Positions 26,118-33,630 of a stretch of 64,000 nt of DNA are shown piece by piece. How positions within the stretch are numbered: position 1 is the first letter of the stretch; every line of letters begins with the position of its first letter. Source of the stretch: Leuconostoc citreum. Its GTDB lineage: Bacteria > Bacillota > Bacilli > Lactobacillales > Lactobacillaceae. The DNA lies in contig NZ_PUFH01000005.1 in NCBI RefSeq assembly GCF_004354555.1, positions 310,001 to 374,000 on the forward strand, given 5' to 3'. Under the pieces are notes generated by a model. The model searched no databases and was not told where the DNA came from. It saw only the letters and a list, made by a program, of their open reading frames with translations. A program made the translations under genes and the position numbers.

Positions 26118-26681
26118 CTATTTTTCCCCACTCCCTGAAGTATCGCGTACTTTTCCTACCTGTAACTCAGTAATTTGATTCCCCTGCATGTGCATCAATA
26201 AAGATATTTCTTGTTTCTTGCCGCTTTGCGTATAGCTTACCTGACCAAACCCAATACCTGTACCATCAGCTGACTTTGAATAGGTCATATCTTCTTCAAG
26301 AAGTTTTATGACTGGCCGGCCTTCATCCACATCACCACCAAAGGTTGCGCCCAGAAAAGCTGAGACAACCTTATCATTCGCTACCTTGCTTTTTGGGTCA
26401 TTGATCTGTTGCTTTTTCAAAAGGTCAAACATTTCAACGATAAACTGATGACCTATTTTTTGGAAGTCATCAGTATTGCGTATGTCGCTTGATTCAACTT
26501 GCTCATAGGCTTTTGCTGCTTTTTGATTAGTTTGGGTCTGATGACTCAATTGTTTAATCTCAGTCTGTGAAGCTTTGATGGTATCGTTGTTCCTTTTTGC
26601 AGTAGCAACTGCGTCAATTAAACAAACAAGTGCTAAGAGAGTAATAAAGCCATAGACCATTCTGTATGTTCTTTTTTGCAT
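26118..26681 (-). CDS. Second VirB8-like membrane-anchored protein (tentative)
   Basis: The 187-residue protein has an N-terminal membrane helix (MVYGFITLLALVCLIDAVATA), a helical linker rich in Q, K and T, and a C-terminal alpha/beta part (GFGQVSYTQSGKKQEISLLM). The architecture is the same as that of the next gene and could be a paralogous VirB8-like pair. It is separated from its neighbours by only 3 bases on either side, so it is translated from the same message. No catalytic motif is seen. Confidence 0.5.
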   Translation of the reverse strand: MQKRTYRMVYGFITLLALVCLIDAVATAKRNNDTIKASQTEIKQLSHQTQTNQKAAKAYEQVESSDIRNTDDFQKIGHQFIVEMFDLLKKQQINDPKSKVANDKVVSAFLGATFGGDVDEGRPVIKLLEEDMTYSKSADGTGIGFGQVSYTQSGKKQEISLLMHMQGNQITELQVGKVRDTSGSGEK

Positions 26682-26684
26682 CGT

Positions 26685-27116
26685 TTATTCCCCTGTCATT
26701 ACACGTTTTACATCTTTTGCATGGGTTGACGTCGTGCTTTCAATCACTTGTGTACCTTCAAGGTAGATAATTGTTGGTACTTCCGTGACACCATACTTAA
26801 TCATGAAAGTTTTAGCCTGATTGTTGTTGACGTTTGTCACAATGTAATTGATACGCTTGTGATTGGTTTTGATAGTTTGATTAACGAGTTCTCGAACGTT
26901 CTTACAATCAGAGCAACCAGGACGATGGAATATCAGCACTGTTTTTTGTTTGTTAGTGTCATCTAATTGATTGATTTTTTGACTGAAGTTTTTAGTATCA
27001 GGATAACCATTTAAGCTATATTTTTGATACAACAAACCACTGATCAACACAATTATCGACACGATGATAATAACTATAAGTGCTTTAATGCGTGTTTTCT
27101 TAATTCCTTTTGTCAT
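26685..27116 (-). CDS. Membrane-anchored thioredoxin-like protein
   Basis: The 143-residue protein has an N-terminal anchor (ALIVIIIVSIIVLISGLLY) and an extracellular thioredoxin fold with the active-site motif CSDC (in IFHRPGCSDCKN) and a cis-proline region VTEVPTIIYL. Such proteins form or reshuffle disulfides outside the membrane. Thioredoxin-like genes occur in type IV secretion operons of Gram-positive plasmids. It may keep the downstream hydrolase or channel proteins folded; that is inference. Start ATG is behind an AAAGGATG-type site. Confidence 0.78.
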   Translation of the reverse strand: MTKGIKKTRIKALIVIIIVSIIVLISGLLYQKYSLNGYPDTKNFSQKINQLDDTNKQKTVLIFHRPGCSDCKNVRELVNQTIKTNHKRINYIVTNVNNNQAKTFMIKYGVTEVPTIIYLEGTQVIESTTSTHAKDVKRVMTGE

Positions 27117-27127
27117 CCTTTTTTCTC

Positions 27128-28366
27128 CTATTTTTTGTCAGAATCAAATGGGCCGTTAGGCACAACGACATTGGTCCCTACCTTTTGTGGTAGCTTAAGA
27201 TAATCGCCAGGTGATTTTAAGCCGTTACTTTGTGGCGCCCAGCCAAATTGATCGTGCGTATTCACTGCAAAATGGACGTGAATACCAGTTGCCATACCAG
27301 TTTGACCTTGATGACTAATGTGTTGCCCGGCTTTGACCTTGTCCCCATTATTAACGACAATTGCTTCTTGAGTTGGCGCATGACCATAATAAGTGAAGAC
27401 GTTGTCTGTGCATTTGATGACAAGCCAATTTCCACCGGTACTATCAGAACTTTTAGCGACAACCGTGCCATCATGAACCGCATAAACATTACCACCAGAA
27501 CTAGACAAAGCATGATCAGTGGTTTGAAAATCAACACCATAATGAGTAGCTCCGGTTAAACCACCATAGTTTGGATAACCACCAGTAATGCTATATTGAC
27601 CTTTTACCGGTAAACCGTTGTCATTAGAACTTAAACCTGAATCACAAGTGGCCTCTGATAAGCCACTGGTATTCGCATTAGTTGAATTATCACCTATGCC
27701 AGAATTATTGTTGCCGTGATCAAACACATTGATGCTGCCAGGAAAATCGAGAGCGAAAACCTTTTTGATTTCATTAGCCGTTTTCAATGTATCAGCGACT
27801 CTTCTTTGTGGGTCATTGACCCCCACGCCTTCAAATTTGGTGTCCCAAGCAACCAACGAACTATTGATATTATCAGCTGTTGCTAAATCAATCAAAGCCC
27901 CTTTATGGCTACTTTTTAGTTCATTAATGGCTAATTGCACTTGCGACTCGACATTATCCTGCGTATCTTTATAACGATCACCGTTAATACCACCAGCACC
28001 CCATTGCCAAATCCCTTTAACAGCACCGCCAGGATTAACGGCTTTAGGATTGAAACCACTTTCGCGTAATCCCACAGCTAGTGCTGCTGCGATGTTGTCA
28101 CCTGACATGTGGAGTTCTTTTTGAAAACGATCAGCAGCATGACGCATAGCTTTGTAAGTATTTGAATTATGGTCTTGCCAATCACCGCCAATTCCTTGAC
28201 CTGCTTCAGCCACGGTTTGATCATCATTGAAACACTCAGCATTTTGAGTCGAAAAAATCATGATAAACATCATAATTGCAGCGATTACGACGACAACAGC
28301 TGTTGCGATCAGTGTGCCATAAGCGTATAGTTTAAATTTTTTGTATCGCCACCAATTTTCAAACAT
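27128..28366 (-). CDS. Two-domain peptidoglycan hydrolase of the conjugation system (lysozyme-like plus M23)
   Basis: The 412-residue protein has one membrane segment (about 13-38), a phage-lysozyme-like domain (about 65-190; LAVGLRESGFNPKAV contains the likely catalytic Glu), a serine/asparagine linker and a C-terminal M23 endopeptidase (about 265-390; zinc ligands in HYGVDF and HVHF). It cuts glycan chains and peptide crosslinks to open the cell wall for the mating channel, as VirB1/TrsG/TcpG-like proteins do. It lies between the small membrane gene and the thioredoxin gene; AGGAGG stands 5 bases before the ATG. Confidence 0.9.
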   Translation of the reverse strand: MFENWWRYKKFKLYAYGTLIATAVVVVIAAIMMFIMIFSTQNAECFNDDQTVAEAGQGIGGDWQDHNSNTYKAMRHAADRFQKELHMSGDNIAAALAVGLRESGFNPKAVNPGGAVKGIWQWGAGGINGDRYKDTQDNVESQVQLAINELKSSHKGALIDLATADNINSSLVAWDTKFEGVGVNDPQRRVADTLKTANEIKKVFALDFPGSINVFDHGNNNSGIGDNSTNANTSGLSEATCDSGLSSNDNGLPVKGQYSITGGYPNYGGLTGATHYGVDFQTTDHALSSSGGNVYAVHDGTVVAKSSDSTGGNWLVIKCTDNVFTYYGHAPTQEAIVVNNGDKVKAGQHISHQGQTGMATGIHVHFAVNTHDQFGWAPQSNGLKSPGDYLKLPQKVGTNVVVPNGPFDSDKK

Positions 28367-28367
28367 G

Positions 28368-28562
28368 TCATCCTCCTATCCAGTGAGATAATAATTTGAG
28401 AATAGCCACGAAGACAAAACCACCAATCATATAGTAAATGACTTGATTTTGTACTGGACTCTTATGCTGATTCGCATAAAAGTTTTGCCATTGTTTTTCG
28501 GCTTGTTTAAGCATCTTTTGGCGATTTTCTTTAGCCTGTTTGAATAGATGTGGTAGTTTCAT
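28368..28562 (-). CDS. Small membrane protein of the conjugation operon
   Basis: The 64-residue protein has a basic, amphipathic N-terminal half (KQAKENRQKMLKQAEKQW) and one C-terminal membrane helix (VIYYMIGGFVFVAILKLLS). It lies within the VirB4 operon with 3- and 1-base spacing to its neighbours, so it is genuinely translated. The family is not recognised; size and place recall small TrsF-like components. Probably an inner-membrane accessory of the secretion channel. Confidence 0.6.
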   Translation of the reverse strand: MKLPHLFKQAKENRQKMLKQAEKQWQNFYANQHKSPVQNQVIYYMIGGFVFVAILKLLSHWIGG

Positions 28563-28565
28563 AGT

Positions 28566-30524
28566 TTATAGTCCTCCACCGAATAGGTTGATTTCTTCTT
28601 GGCTCAAGTCAACGTGCATAAATGTGGCTTGTTTGCCAATCAAATTCATTAAGAAATCCCCCTGAGATATATTTTGCAAAGCAGCTAATTGACCATCAGT
28701 AATATTATTTTCACTCACAACGGAACGCAATCTTACCGTGTCGGCTTTTGATAAACGGCCAATAATTTGCTTAGGGAAACGACCGAAAAAAGATGAAGCG
28801 GCACGACTAGCATCATTGTCTTGTGCTTGGCCAGTTGGAACAACGTTTTTAAGTCCTGGGAAAATCGCAATCATACCAAAGAAGTCTTTACCATGTTGTG
28901 CCATTAGGTTATCACCAAACGTAATCCCTAAAGCGTGTTTGGCATTGAAAATATCATCGGCTTCATCTTGTACCCACCAGAAGTATTGCGGGTATTTTTT
29001 GTGATAGGTATCGGATTGATTTGATACTTCCCCATTTTTAATCCGTTGACGCTGCACGGTGCCATTAATGGTGATGTAACTTTCCATAAGAGAAAGAATG
29101 GTGAAGTATTGGGCGTTGTAGAGGTCACTCTCCAAACGAGATAACCCACTTGTGTCAAAGCGGACAAGCTTTTCATCACTTAAATCAGGCATAGTGGTGA
29201 TGCCATTGACCATGTCGCCATGATTCTGAATCAAACTACGGATAGTTGATAAGATGTTGTCCAATCTCTCAACTGCTGGTTGTGTCATATTGCGTGTCAT
29301 CATGTTCTGAGTTTCTAAGAAGGTTTCAAAGTCCTCCATAATGGGGTAATCTTCATTACGCAAATTAATGACACGTAAATCTTGTGGGTTATCTTTTGGT
29401 GATGGTGACCACATGCGACGTTCAATATAGAAGTCAGTGATATAGTTGCCTAACATCTCTAATTCTTTTTTGTCAGCTTGCGGGTTCAATGTTGCGTAAT
29501 AAGTGATGACTTTTGTCCGATGTTGGTTGAAACTCGCAATCACGTCAATGTTACCGTCAGCATCCAATACCGTACCAAAGACCTGCAATAAATTAATGAT
29601 ATTTTGGCTACCATCCAAAGTTAAAGTGACCCCGAAATAATAATTAACCAAGTCACGCCATTCGTTAGACTTATCGAATACCCATGCTTTATCACCTCTA
29701 GCTAGTAATGAAGGCAGATTCTTTTTTGCAAAGGCACTCTTACCGGAACGCTCACCACCGACAATCAAGTTATAAGCCGTCAATTGGGTGCGATGGTCAT
29801 TGTAGCTTGGATCATACATGACTTCACCACGCTGAGTAGTTAAGCCAAGATATGTACCACGTGGGTGGGCAATAAATGTTTGATTGAAGGCATAAGAACC
29901 AGCTAAGGCGTAGGCTTTCATTGGAAAACCTTTGTCACGAATCGTATCGTTTTCAATAGCCATTGCTGGTTTGAAGAATTGTTGGAAATGTGTTAGCTGC
30001 TCCGAAGGATAAACTTTCATGCGATAGTTTGAAAGCTGTTGCTGGATTTCTTTCACACGACGACGTAACTCTTCTGGTGAAACATCCGAAACTAATAGCC
30101 TGACATAGACCCGTTTATAGATTTCACGACCATTACGTGCATCATCTAAATCATCCAAAGTAATTTGTGAGTCTTTACGAGCCTCCAAGGCATCACCCTG
30201 AGACGTTAAATCACTATTTGCTTTTGAACTATAAGCGTTCGTCGCACTTTCTAAAGCTTTCTGCACTTCAAATTTACTGTTCGTGCCAATCTTAATATCG
30301 ACAATGGTATTTTTATGATTAATTAATTCTTTAAACCACCCAGCGCTTTGGGCTGTTTTTGGAAAATCGTAGACGTCAATAATCGCAGATGCTGTCATAC
30401 CATCATCAAAATAATTTGTGTGAAAAGTCATACCGCTGGGGTTTTGAACTTCTTCAATGAAATCAAGGTTATAGCCTTGCGCTTTCCAAGCAGACCGTTT
30501 GGCATTATTAATACTCATTCTCAT
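28566..30524 (-). CDS. VirB4/TraE-like conjugation ATPase
   Basis: The protein of about 652 residues has an N-terminal CagE/TrbE-like domain and a C-terminal RecA-like ATPase with Walker A GGERSGKS (about residues 256-263) and Walker B FWWVQDEADD (about 512), plus a late GDFLMNLIG segment. VirB4 proteins energise assembly of the type IV secretion channel and are its most conserved ATPase. ATG at 30524 is used because GGAGG lies 9 bases upstream, inside the end of the preceding gene; a GTG at 30554 would add 10 residues. Both Walker motifs are intact, unlike in the coupling protein of this element. Confidence 0.92.
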   Translation of the reverse strand: MRMSINNAKRSAWKAQGYNLDFIEEVQNPSGMTFHTNYFDDGMTASAIIDVYDFPKTAQSAGWFKELINHKNTIVDIKIGTNSKFEVQKALESATNAYSSKANSDLTSQGDALEARKDSQITLDDLDDARNGREIYKRVYVRLLVSDVSPEELRRRVKEIQQQLSNYRMKVYPSEQLTHFQQFFKPAMAIENDTIRDKGFPMKAYALAGSYAFNQTFIAHPRGTYLGLTTQRGEVMYDPSYNDHRTQLTAYNLIVGGERSGKSAFAKKNLPSLLARGDKAWVFDKSNEWRDLVNYYFGVTLTLDGSQNIINLLQVFGTVLDADGNIDVIASFNQHRTKVITYYATLNPQADKKELEMLGNYITDFYIERRMWSPSPKDNPQDLRVINLRNEDYPIMEDFETFLETQNMMTRNMTQPAVERLDNILSTIRSLIQNHGDMVNGITTMPDLSDEKLVRFDTSGLSRLESDLYNAQYFTILSLMESYITINGTVQRQRIKNGEVSNQSDTYHKKYPQYFWWVQDEADDIFNAKHALGITFGDNLMAQHGKDFFGMIAIFPGLKNVVPTGQAQDNDASRAASSFFGRFPKQIIGRLSKADTVRLRSVVSENNITDGQLAALQNISQGDFLMNLIGKQATFMHVDLSQEEINLFGGGL

Positions 30525-30525
30525 G

Positions 30526-31182
30526 TTACTTTTCCTCCAATTCGAGTGTTTCACCAGGATTATTGATTTGATACAAAACCATCTTCTTTCGCTCCAAAGA
30601 AACGGGTTCTGGGGTAAAAGCTAAGCCTGCATGTTCAATGAAATCACGTTTATTCTTTTCCAAAGCAGCGATTGTTTTCCCATAAATCACGGCTGTATAT
30701 TCTTGATGTTTAATGTCACTGACAACATCTTTTTCGATACTGATTTCGCGAAGAACAGTGCGGCGCAGTTGCAATAGTTGTTGGTAGTGTTGTTCTGATT
30801 GGTTTGTGTCTGCTAGTTGTGCATCAATTCTGACGAGTTCTTGACCCCATGAGGCTTGTTGCACTCTGGTGTCAGCTGGTAGCTGAATGATTTTGATGTC
30901 AAAATCTTCTAAATAAACAGACAGTAGTAAATGAAAATCAGAAATAATCGACTTTGAACTATTAATGCCCTCACTATCCAGGAAATCTAGGTCTTTGCCA
31001 GGCAAATTTAGTAAGTCAGCATATGTATTATCCTGCAACAAAATCGGCTCACCCTTACGCTTCACAATAATGTCCTTATAAGGTAAAAAATAAGGAATCG
31101 CAATCGGGCGTTTAGCGGCAATCTTATTTTTGATATAGGTCATTGATTTGACCTGGCTTTGCTTTGACTTTTTAATACCCAT
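30526..31182 (-). CDS. TrsD/TraD-like conjugation protein
   Basis: The 218-residue, charged, soluble-looking protein lies directly between the PrgI/TrsC-like membrane protein and VirB4, the place of TrsD in pSK41- and pMRC01-type transfer regions. It starts with a basic segment, contains LLQDNTYADLLNLPGKDLDFLDSEG and a long helical stretch (about 105-170). No catalytic motif is visible. It probably docks VirB4 to the membrane; that is inference from the order. It overlaps neither neighbour, but the gaps are only 1-2 bases. Confidence 0.65.
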   Translation of the reverse strand: MGIKKSKQSQVKSMTYIKNKIAAKRPIAIPYFLPYKDIIVKRKGEPILLQDNTYADLLNLPGKDLDFLDSEGINSSKSIISDFHLLLSVYLEDFDIKIIQLPADTRVQQASWGQELVRIDAQLADTNQSEQHYQQLLQLRRTVLREISIEKDVVSDIKHQEYTAVIYGKTIAALEKNKRDFIEHAGLAFTPEPVSLERKKMVLYQINNPGETLELEEK

Positions 31183-31184
31183 AA

Positions 31185-31511
31185 TTACATATCCTCTTTT
31201 TTGTTTTTAGTGACTGAGTAGATGTCTGCGGTAGCTGGCTTATCGAGTTTGAAAAGCCCACGGACAATTTCTTGATACATCAAACCATTAGGGTTACTAG
31301 GACTTGGTAAGATAAAGAATATTGTTAACAAGGCATTGTTTATGATAAGAATCAAACCAAAGATACCAATATTATATGGAAAGGCTTGCTTTATCATGAT
31401 GTAAGTGATGCCAAACATGATACCGACAATCGTGATGCGTTCCATCGTGAAAAAGAAATAGCGCGATACTTTTTTCCAAATATTACGCCCTGGGGTAAAT
31501 TTTTCGTACAT
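31185..31511 (-). CDS. PrgI/TrsC-like small membrane protein
   Basis: The 108-residue protein has two closely spaced membrane helices (IVGIMFGITYIMIKQAF and IFGLILIINNALLTIFFIL) followed by a short cytoplasmic tail with LMYQEIVRGLFKLD. This topology and its place directly upstream of TrsD- and VirB4-like genes match PrgI/TrsC family components (VirB3-like). It is the first gene of the operon, 53 bases downstream of a promoter with the shared tra box. Confidence 0.7.
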   Translation of the reverse strand: MYEKFTPGRNIWKKVSRYFFFTMERITIVGIMFGITYIMIKQAFPYNIGIFGLILIINNALLTIFFILPSPSNPNGLMYQEIVRGLFKLDKPATADIYSVTKNKKEDM

Positions 31512-31563
31512 AAGACACTCCTTTATTTGTTAATTAGCCTGGATTGTAAATCAATCTGTGGTC

Positions 31564-31602
31564 ATGATAACAAGTAATGATAAAAGTACAAAAAGTGGAA
31601 CG
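31564..31602 (-). promoter_or_regulatory. Promoter of the VirB4 operon with the shared tra box
   Basis: On the minus strand CGTTCCACTTTTTG is followed after 19 bases by TATCAT, preceded by TTGT. The upstream box TCAAATATTTCCGTTCCACT is identical to that before the operon at 43665. Confidence 0.65.
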
Positions 31603-31704
31603 GAAATATTTGACCTCTGCCCTGTTTAGCTATGAAAGAACAAAAAAACACCTCAATAATCAGCAATACACTGACTATCGAAATGTTTTGTGGTGTATGT
31701 ATCC

Positions 31705-31865
31705 ATATCTTATGAGTACCCTATGATGTATATATCAATATCTTATGGGTGCCTTATGGTGTATATATCTATATCTTATGAGTGTGTTATGATGTATATG
31801 TCTATATCTTATAAGTGTGTTATGATGTATGTATCATTACACCATAAGTATGTTATAATATAGGT
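31705..31865. repeat. Centromere-like iterons before parA (candidate parS)
   Basis: Four copies of a 33-base unit start at 31705, 31738, 31771 and 31804 (ATATCTTATGAGT followed by TATGATGTAT), and a degenerate fifth near 31837 contains the parA -10 box (TATAAT, 31854-31859). A 33-base period is close to three helical turns, suitable for cooperative loading of RHH dimers. The rest of 31512-31944 has no gene. Confidence 0.78.
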
Positions 31866-31944
31866 ATTGATAGTTTTACATGCCTGGATTGGTAAGTCTT
31901 TCGTTATTTCGTTTTGACAGATAAAATAACTAAGGAGCATTATC

Positions 31945-32730
31945 ATGAGTAAAACAATTACATTTTCAGTCCCTAAAGGTGGCGCTGGTAAAACAACCGT
32001 TACTTTCAACTTCGCTGGTTTATTGAATAGTTTGGGCTATAAAGTCCTGTTAATTGACAGTGATTATCAAGGGAGTTTATCATCAACCTACAATCAATTT
32101 ACCAACGATCAATCATTATTTAATGTCTTCAACGGTGGTGACGTGCTCATCCGTGGTATTAGCCCCCTGTTGAGCATTTTACCCGCAAGTCCTCGTCTTG
32201 AAGAATTAGACGGCTTATTGAATAGTAAGAATAACAAGCATTTCTTGATGATGATGTGGCTGCAAGATCATGTTGATTTAATATCAGATTACGACTATAT
32301 CTTGATTGATACGCACCCCGGGTTCAATACAGTGACGCAAAACATGATTGCGGTATCGGATTACGTGGTTGTCCCCTTGATGCCAACAGATTATGGCTTT
32401 ATTCAAGCAAAGAATCAATTCGACTTGCACTTTGAGTCCTTCAAAGCTGATGCCGTTGATGTGCGTACAAGGGAATCATTAATTGAAGCAAAACCAATTT
32501 ATATTGGGACACAGGTTAAACACAACACCTCAATCAGCCATGAGTTTGTACGCATGACAAAAGATATGTCAGACTTTGTTGGTTACACAGTTCATCGAGA
32601 AATTTATAACTATGCCACCACGATTGGTGTGCCAATCATGCTCGCGGATGATACACATAAACATGACCTGAAAGCCGAAAAAGAGATTGCAGAAGTATAC
32701 GGTCAGTTACTCGAAAGGATAAAAGATTAA
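31945..32730 (+). CDS. parA: ParA-type partition ATPase
   Basis: The 261-residue P-loop ATPase has the deviant Walker motif KGGAGKTT at the N terminus, LLIDSDYQGSLS (A') and YDYILIDTHPGF (Walker B). It lacks an N-terminal DNA-binding domain, so it is a type Ib ParA. It moves plasmid or element DNA over the nucleoid through its partner bound at the centromere. It lies 3 bases before a small RHH gene and behind iterons, the standard parS-parA-parB order. It is transcribed opposite to the flanking tra operons. Confidence 0.93.
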   Translation: MSKTITFSVPKGGAGKTTVTFNFAGLLNSLGYKVLLIDSDYQGSLSSTYNQFTNDQSLFNVFNGGDVLIRGISPLLSILPASPRLEELDGLLNSKNNKHFLMMMWLQDHVDLISDYDYILIDTHPGFNTVTQNMIAVSDYVVVPLMPTDYGFIQAKNQFDLHFESFKADAVDVRTRESLIEAKPIYIGTQVKHNTSISHEFVRMTKDMSDFVGYTVHREIYNYATTIGVPIMLADDTHKHDLKAEKEIAEVYGQLLERIKD

Positions 32731-32732
32731 TA

Positions 32733-33017
32733 ATGGACTACAACAAGAAAAAAGAAGCCGTATTTGATGATGAAGCATCAAAGGCACAATTAGCTAAAGC
32801 ATTTGCTAAGCAGCCAGAAGAAGAACAAAAAGAAGTGACGTTAAGCGATGACTTCAATCTACCCAGCACATCACAGTTCCAACGAAAAGTTCAAACGACT
32901 TATACCATCCGACCAGATGTTAAGGAAGGCATTGATAAATTAGCAGCTGAACAAGGATTTAGATCAGCTAGTGCATTCGTTGATCTGATATTAGAGCAAG
33001 TTTTAAAACAAAAATAA
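32733..33017 (+). CDS. parB: RHH-type ParB centromere-binding protein
   Basis: The 94-residue protein has a flexible acidic N-terminal half and a C-terminal ribbon-helix-helix (QTTYTIRPDVKEGIDKLAAE followed by GFRSASAFVDLILEQVL). Small RHH proteins of this kind bind centromere iterons and stimulate ParA ATPase with their unstructured N-tail, and usually repress the par promoter. The iterons upstream of parA, one of which covers the -10 box, fit this. It ends at a bidirectional terminator. Confidence 0.85.
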   Translation: MDYNKKKEAVFDDEASKAQLAKAFAKQPEEEQKEVTLSDDFNLPSTSQFQRKVQTTYTIRPDVKEGIDKLAAEQGFRSASAFVDLILEQVLKQK

Positions 33018-33052
33018 AAAAGCGACTTACCATATGAGGTAAGTCGCTTTTA
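33018..33052. terminator. Bidirectional terminator after parB
   Basis: AAAAGCGACTTACC and GGTAAGTCGCTTTT form a 14-bp stem around ATATGA with A and T runs on both sides, between convergent genes. Confidence 0.9.
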
Positions 33053-33054
33053 GT

Positions 33055-33564
33055 TTATTTCTTTATATCATCAGGATTGACTGTTGGATATGCTTTGTTA
33101 AAATCTTTTACTGTTTCAAAATAACTAATAGACTTAAAATCATTTGATATGACACTTTTTGCGACTTCATCAAGAGCACTGGTGTCTAGGGAATCATTAG
33201 ATATAGTTGTAGTAGTGCCAAAATTAGTTGACGCGTTATGTTTATTTTCTTCATTCAACAAACTATATTGATGCGCCCATTCTATAAATTGTTGTTTATT
33301 CCAGTTTGTGAACTGTGCTTTTGTTCCTATTCCAAAAACATGCCCTTTCATTTTCTCGGCCTTTTCAGCATATTTTTTTTGGTTCTCTTCATCTCGGTTC
33401 TTTTGTGAAGAAGAAGAAGCTTTAACACTAGATTGGAAAGAAATTGTTTCTGATTCAGGTTTAGCCTTATTTTGGTTAAGTAGTATTAATGACAATATAA
33501 TAACAATAACGATACCAAAGCCCACAACTGTTAACCACAATTTATTTTTTTTAATTTTGTTCAT
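33055..33564 (-). CDS. Membrane-anchored protein of unknown function in the conjugation region
   Basis: The 169-residue protein has a short basic N terminus, one strong membrane helix (LWLTVVGFGIVIVIILSLILL), a serine/lysine linker and an extracytoplasmic part of about 100 residues with WNKQQFIEWAHQYSLL. No lipobox cysteine is seen, so it is anchored rather than a lipoprotein. The family is not recognised. It lies after the VirB6-like gene on the same strand. An inverted repeat GATAACC/GGTTAT (33563-33586) encloses its ribosome site and may limit translation. Confidence 0.5.
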   Translation of the reverse strand: MNKIKKNKLWLTVVGFGIVIVIILSLILLNQNKAKPESETISFQSSVKASSSSQKNRDEENQKKYAEKAEKMKGHVFGIGTKAQFTNWNKQQFIEWAHQYSLLNEENKHNASTNFGTTTTISNDSLDTSALDEVAKSVISNDFKSISYFETVKDFNKAYPTVNPDDIKK

Positions 33565-33630
33565 GATAACCTTTCCCTTAAACGGTTATTATCATTTTAA
33601 CCAAAATTTGTTTGAAAAGAAAGGCACAAA

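Noticed and set aside
31705-31865. Repeat array as CRISPR or replication origin iterons
   Set aside because: There are no unique spacers and no cas or rep gene; the position directly before parA-parB fits a centromere.
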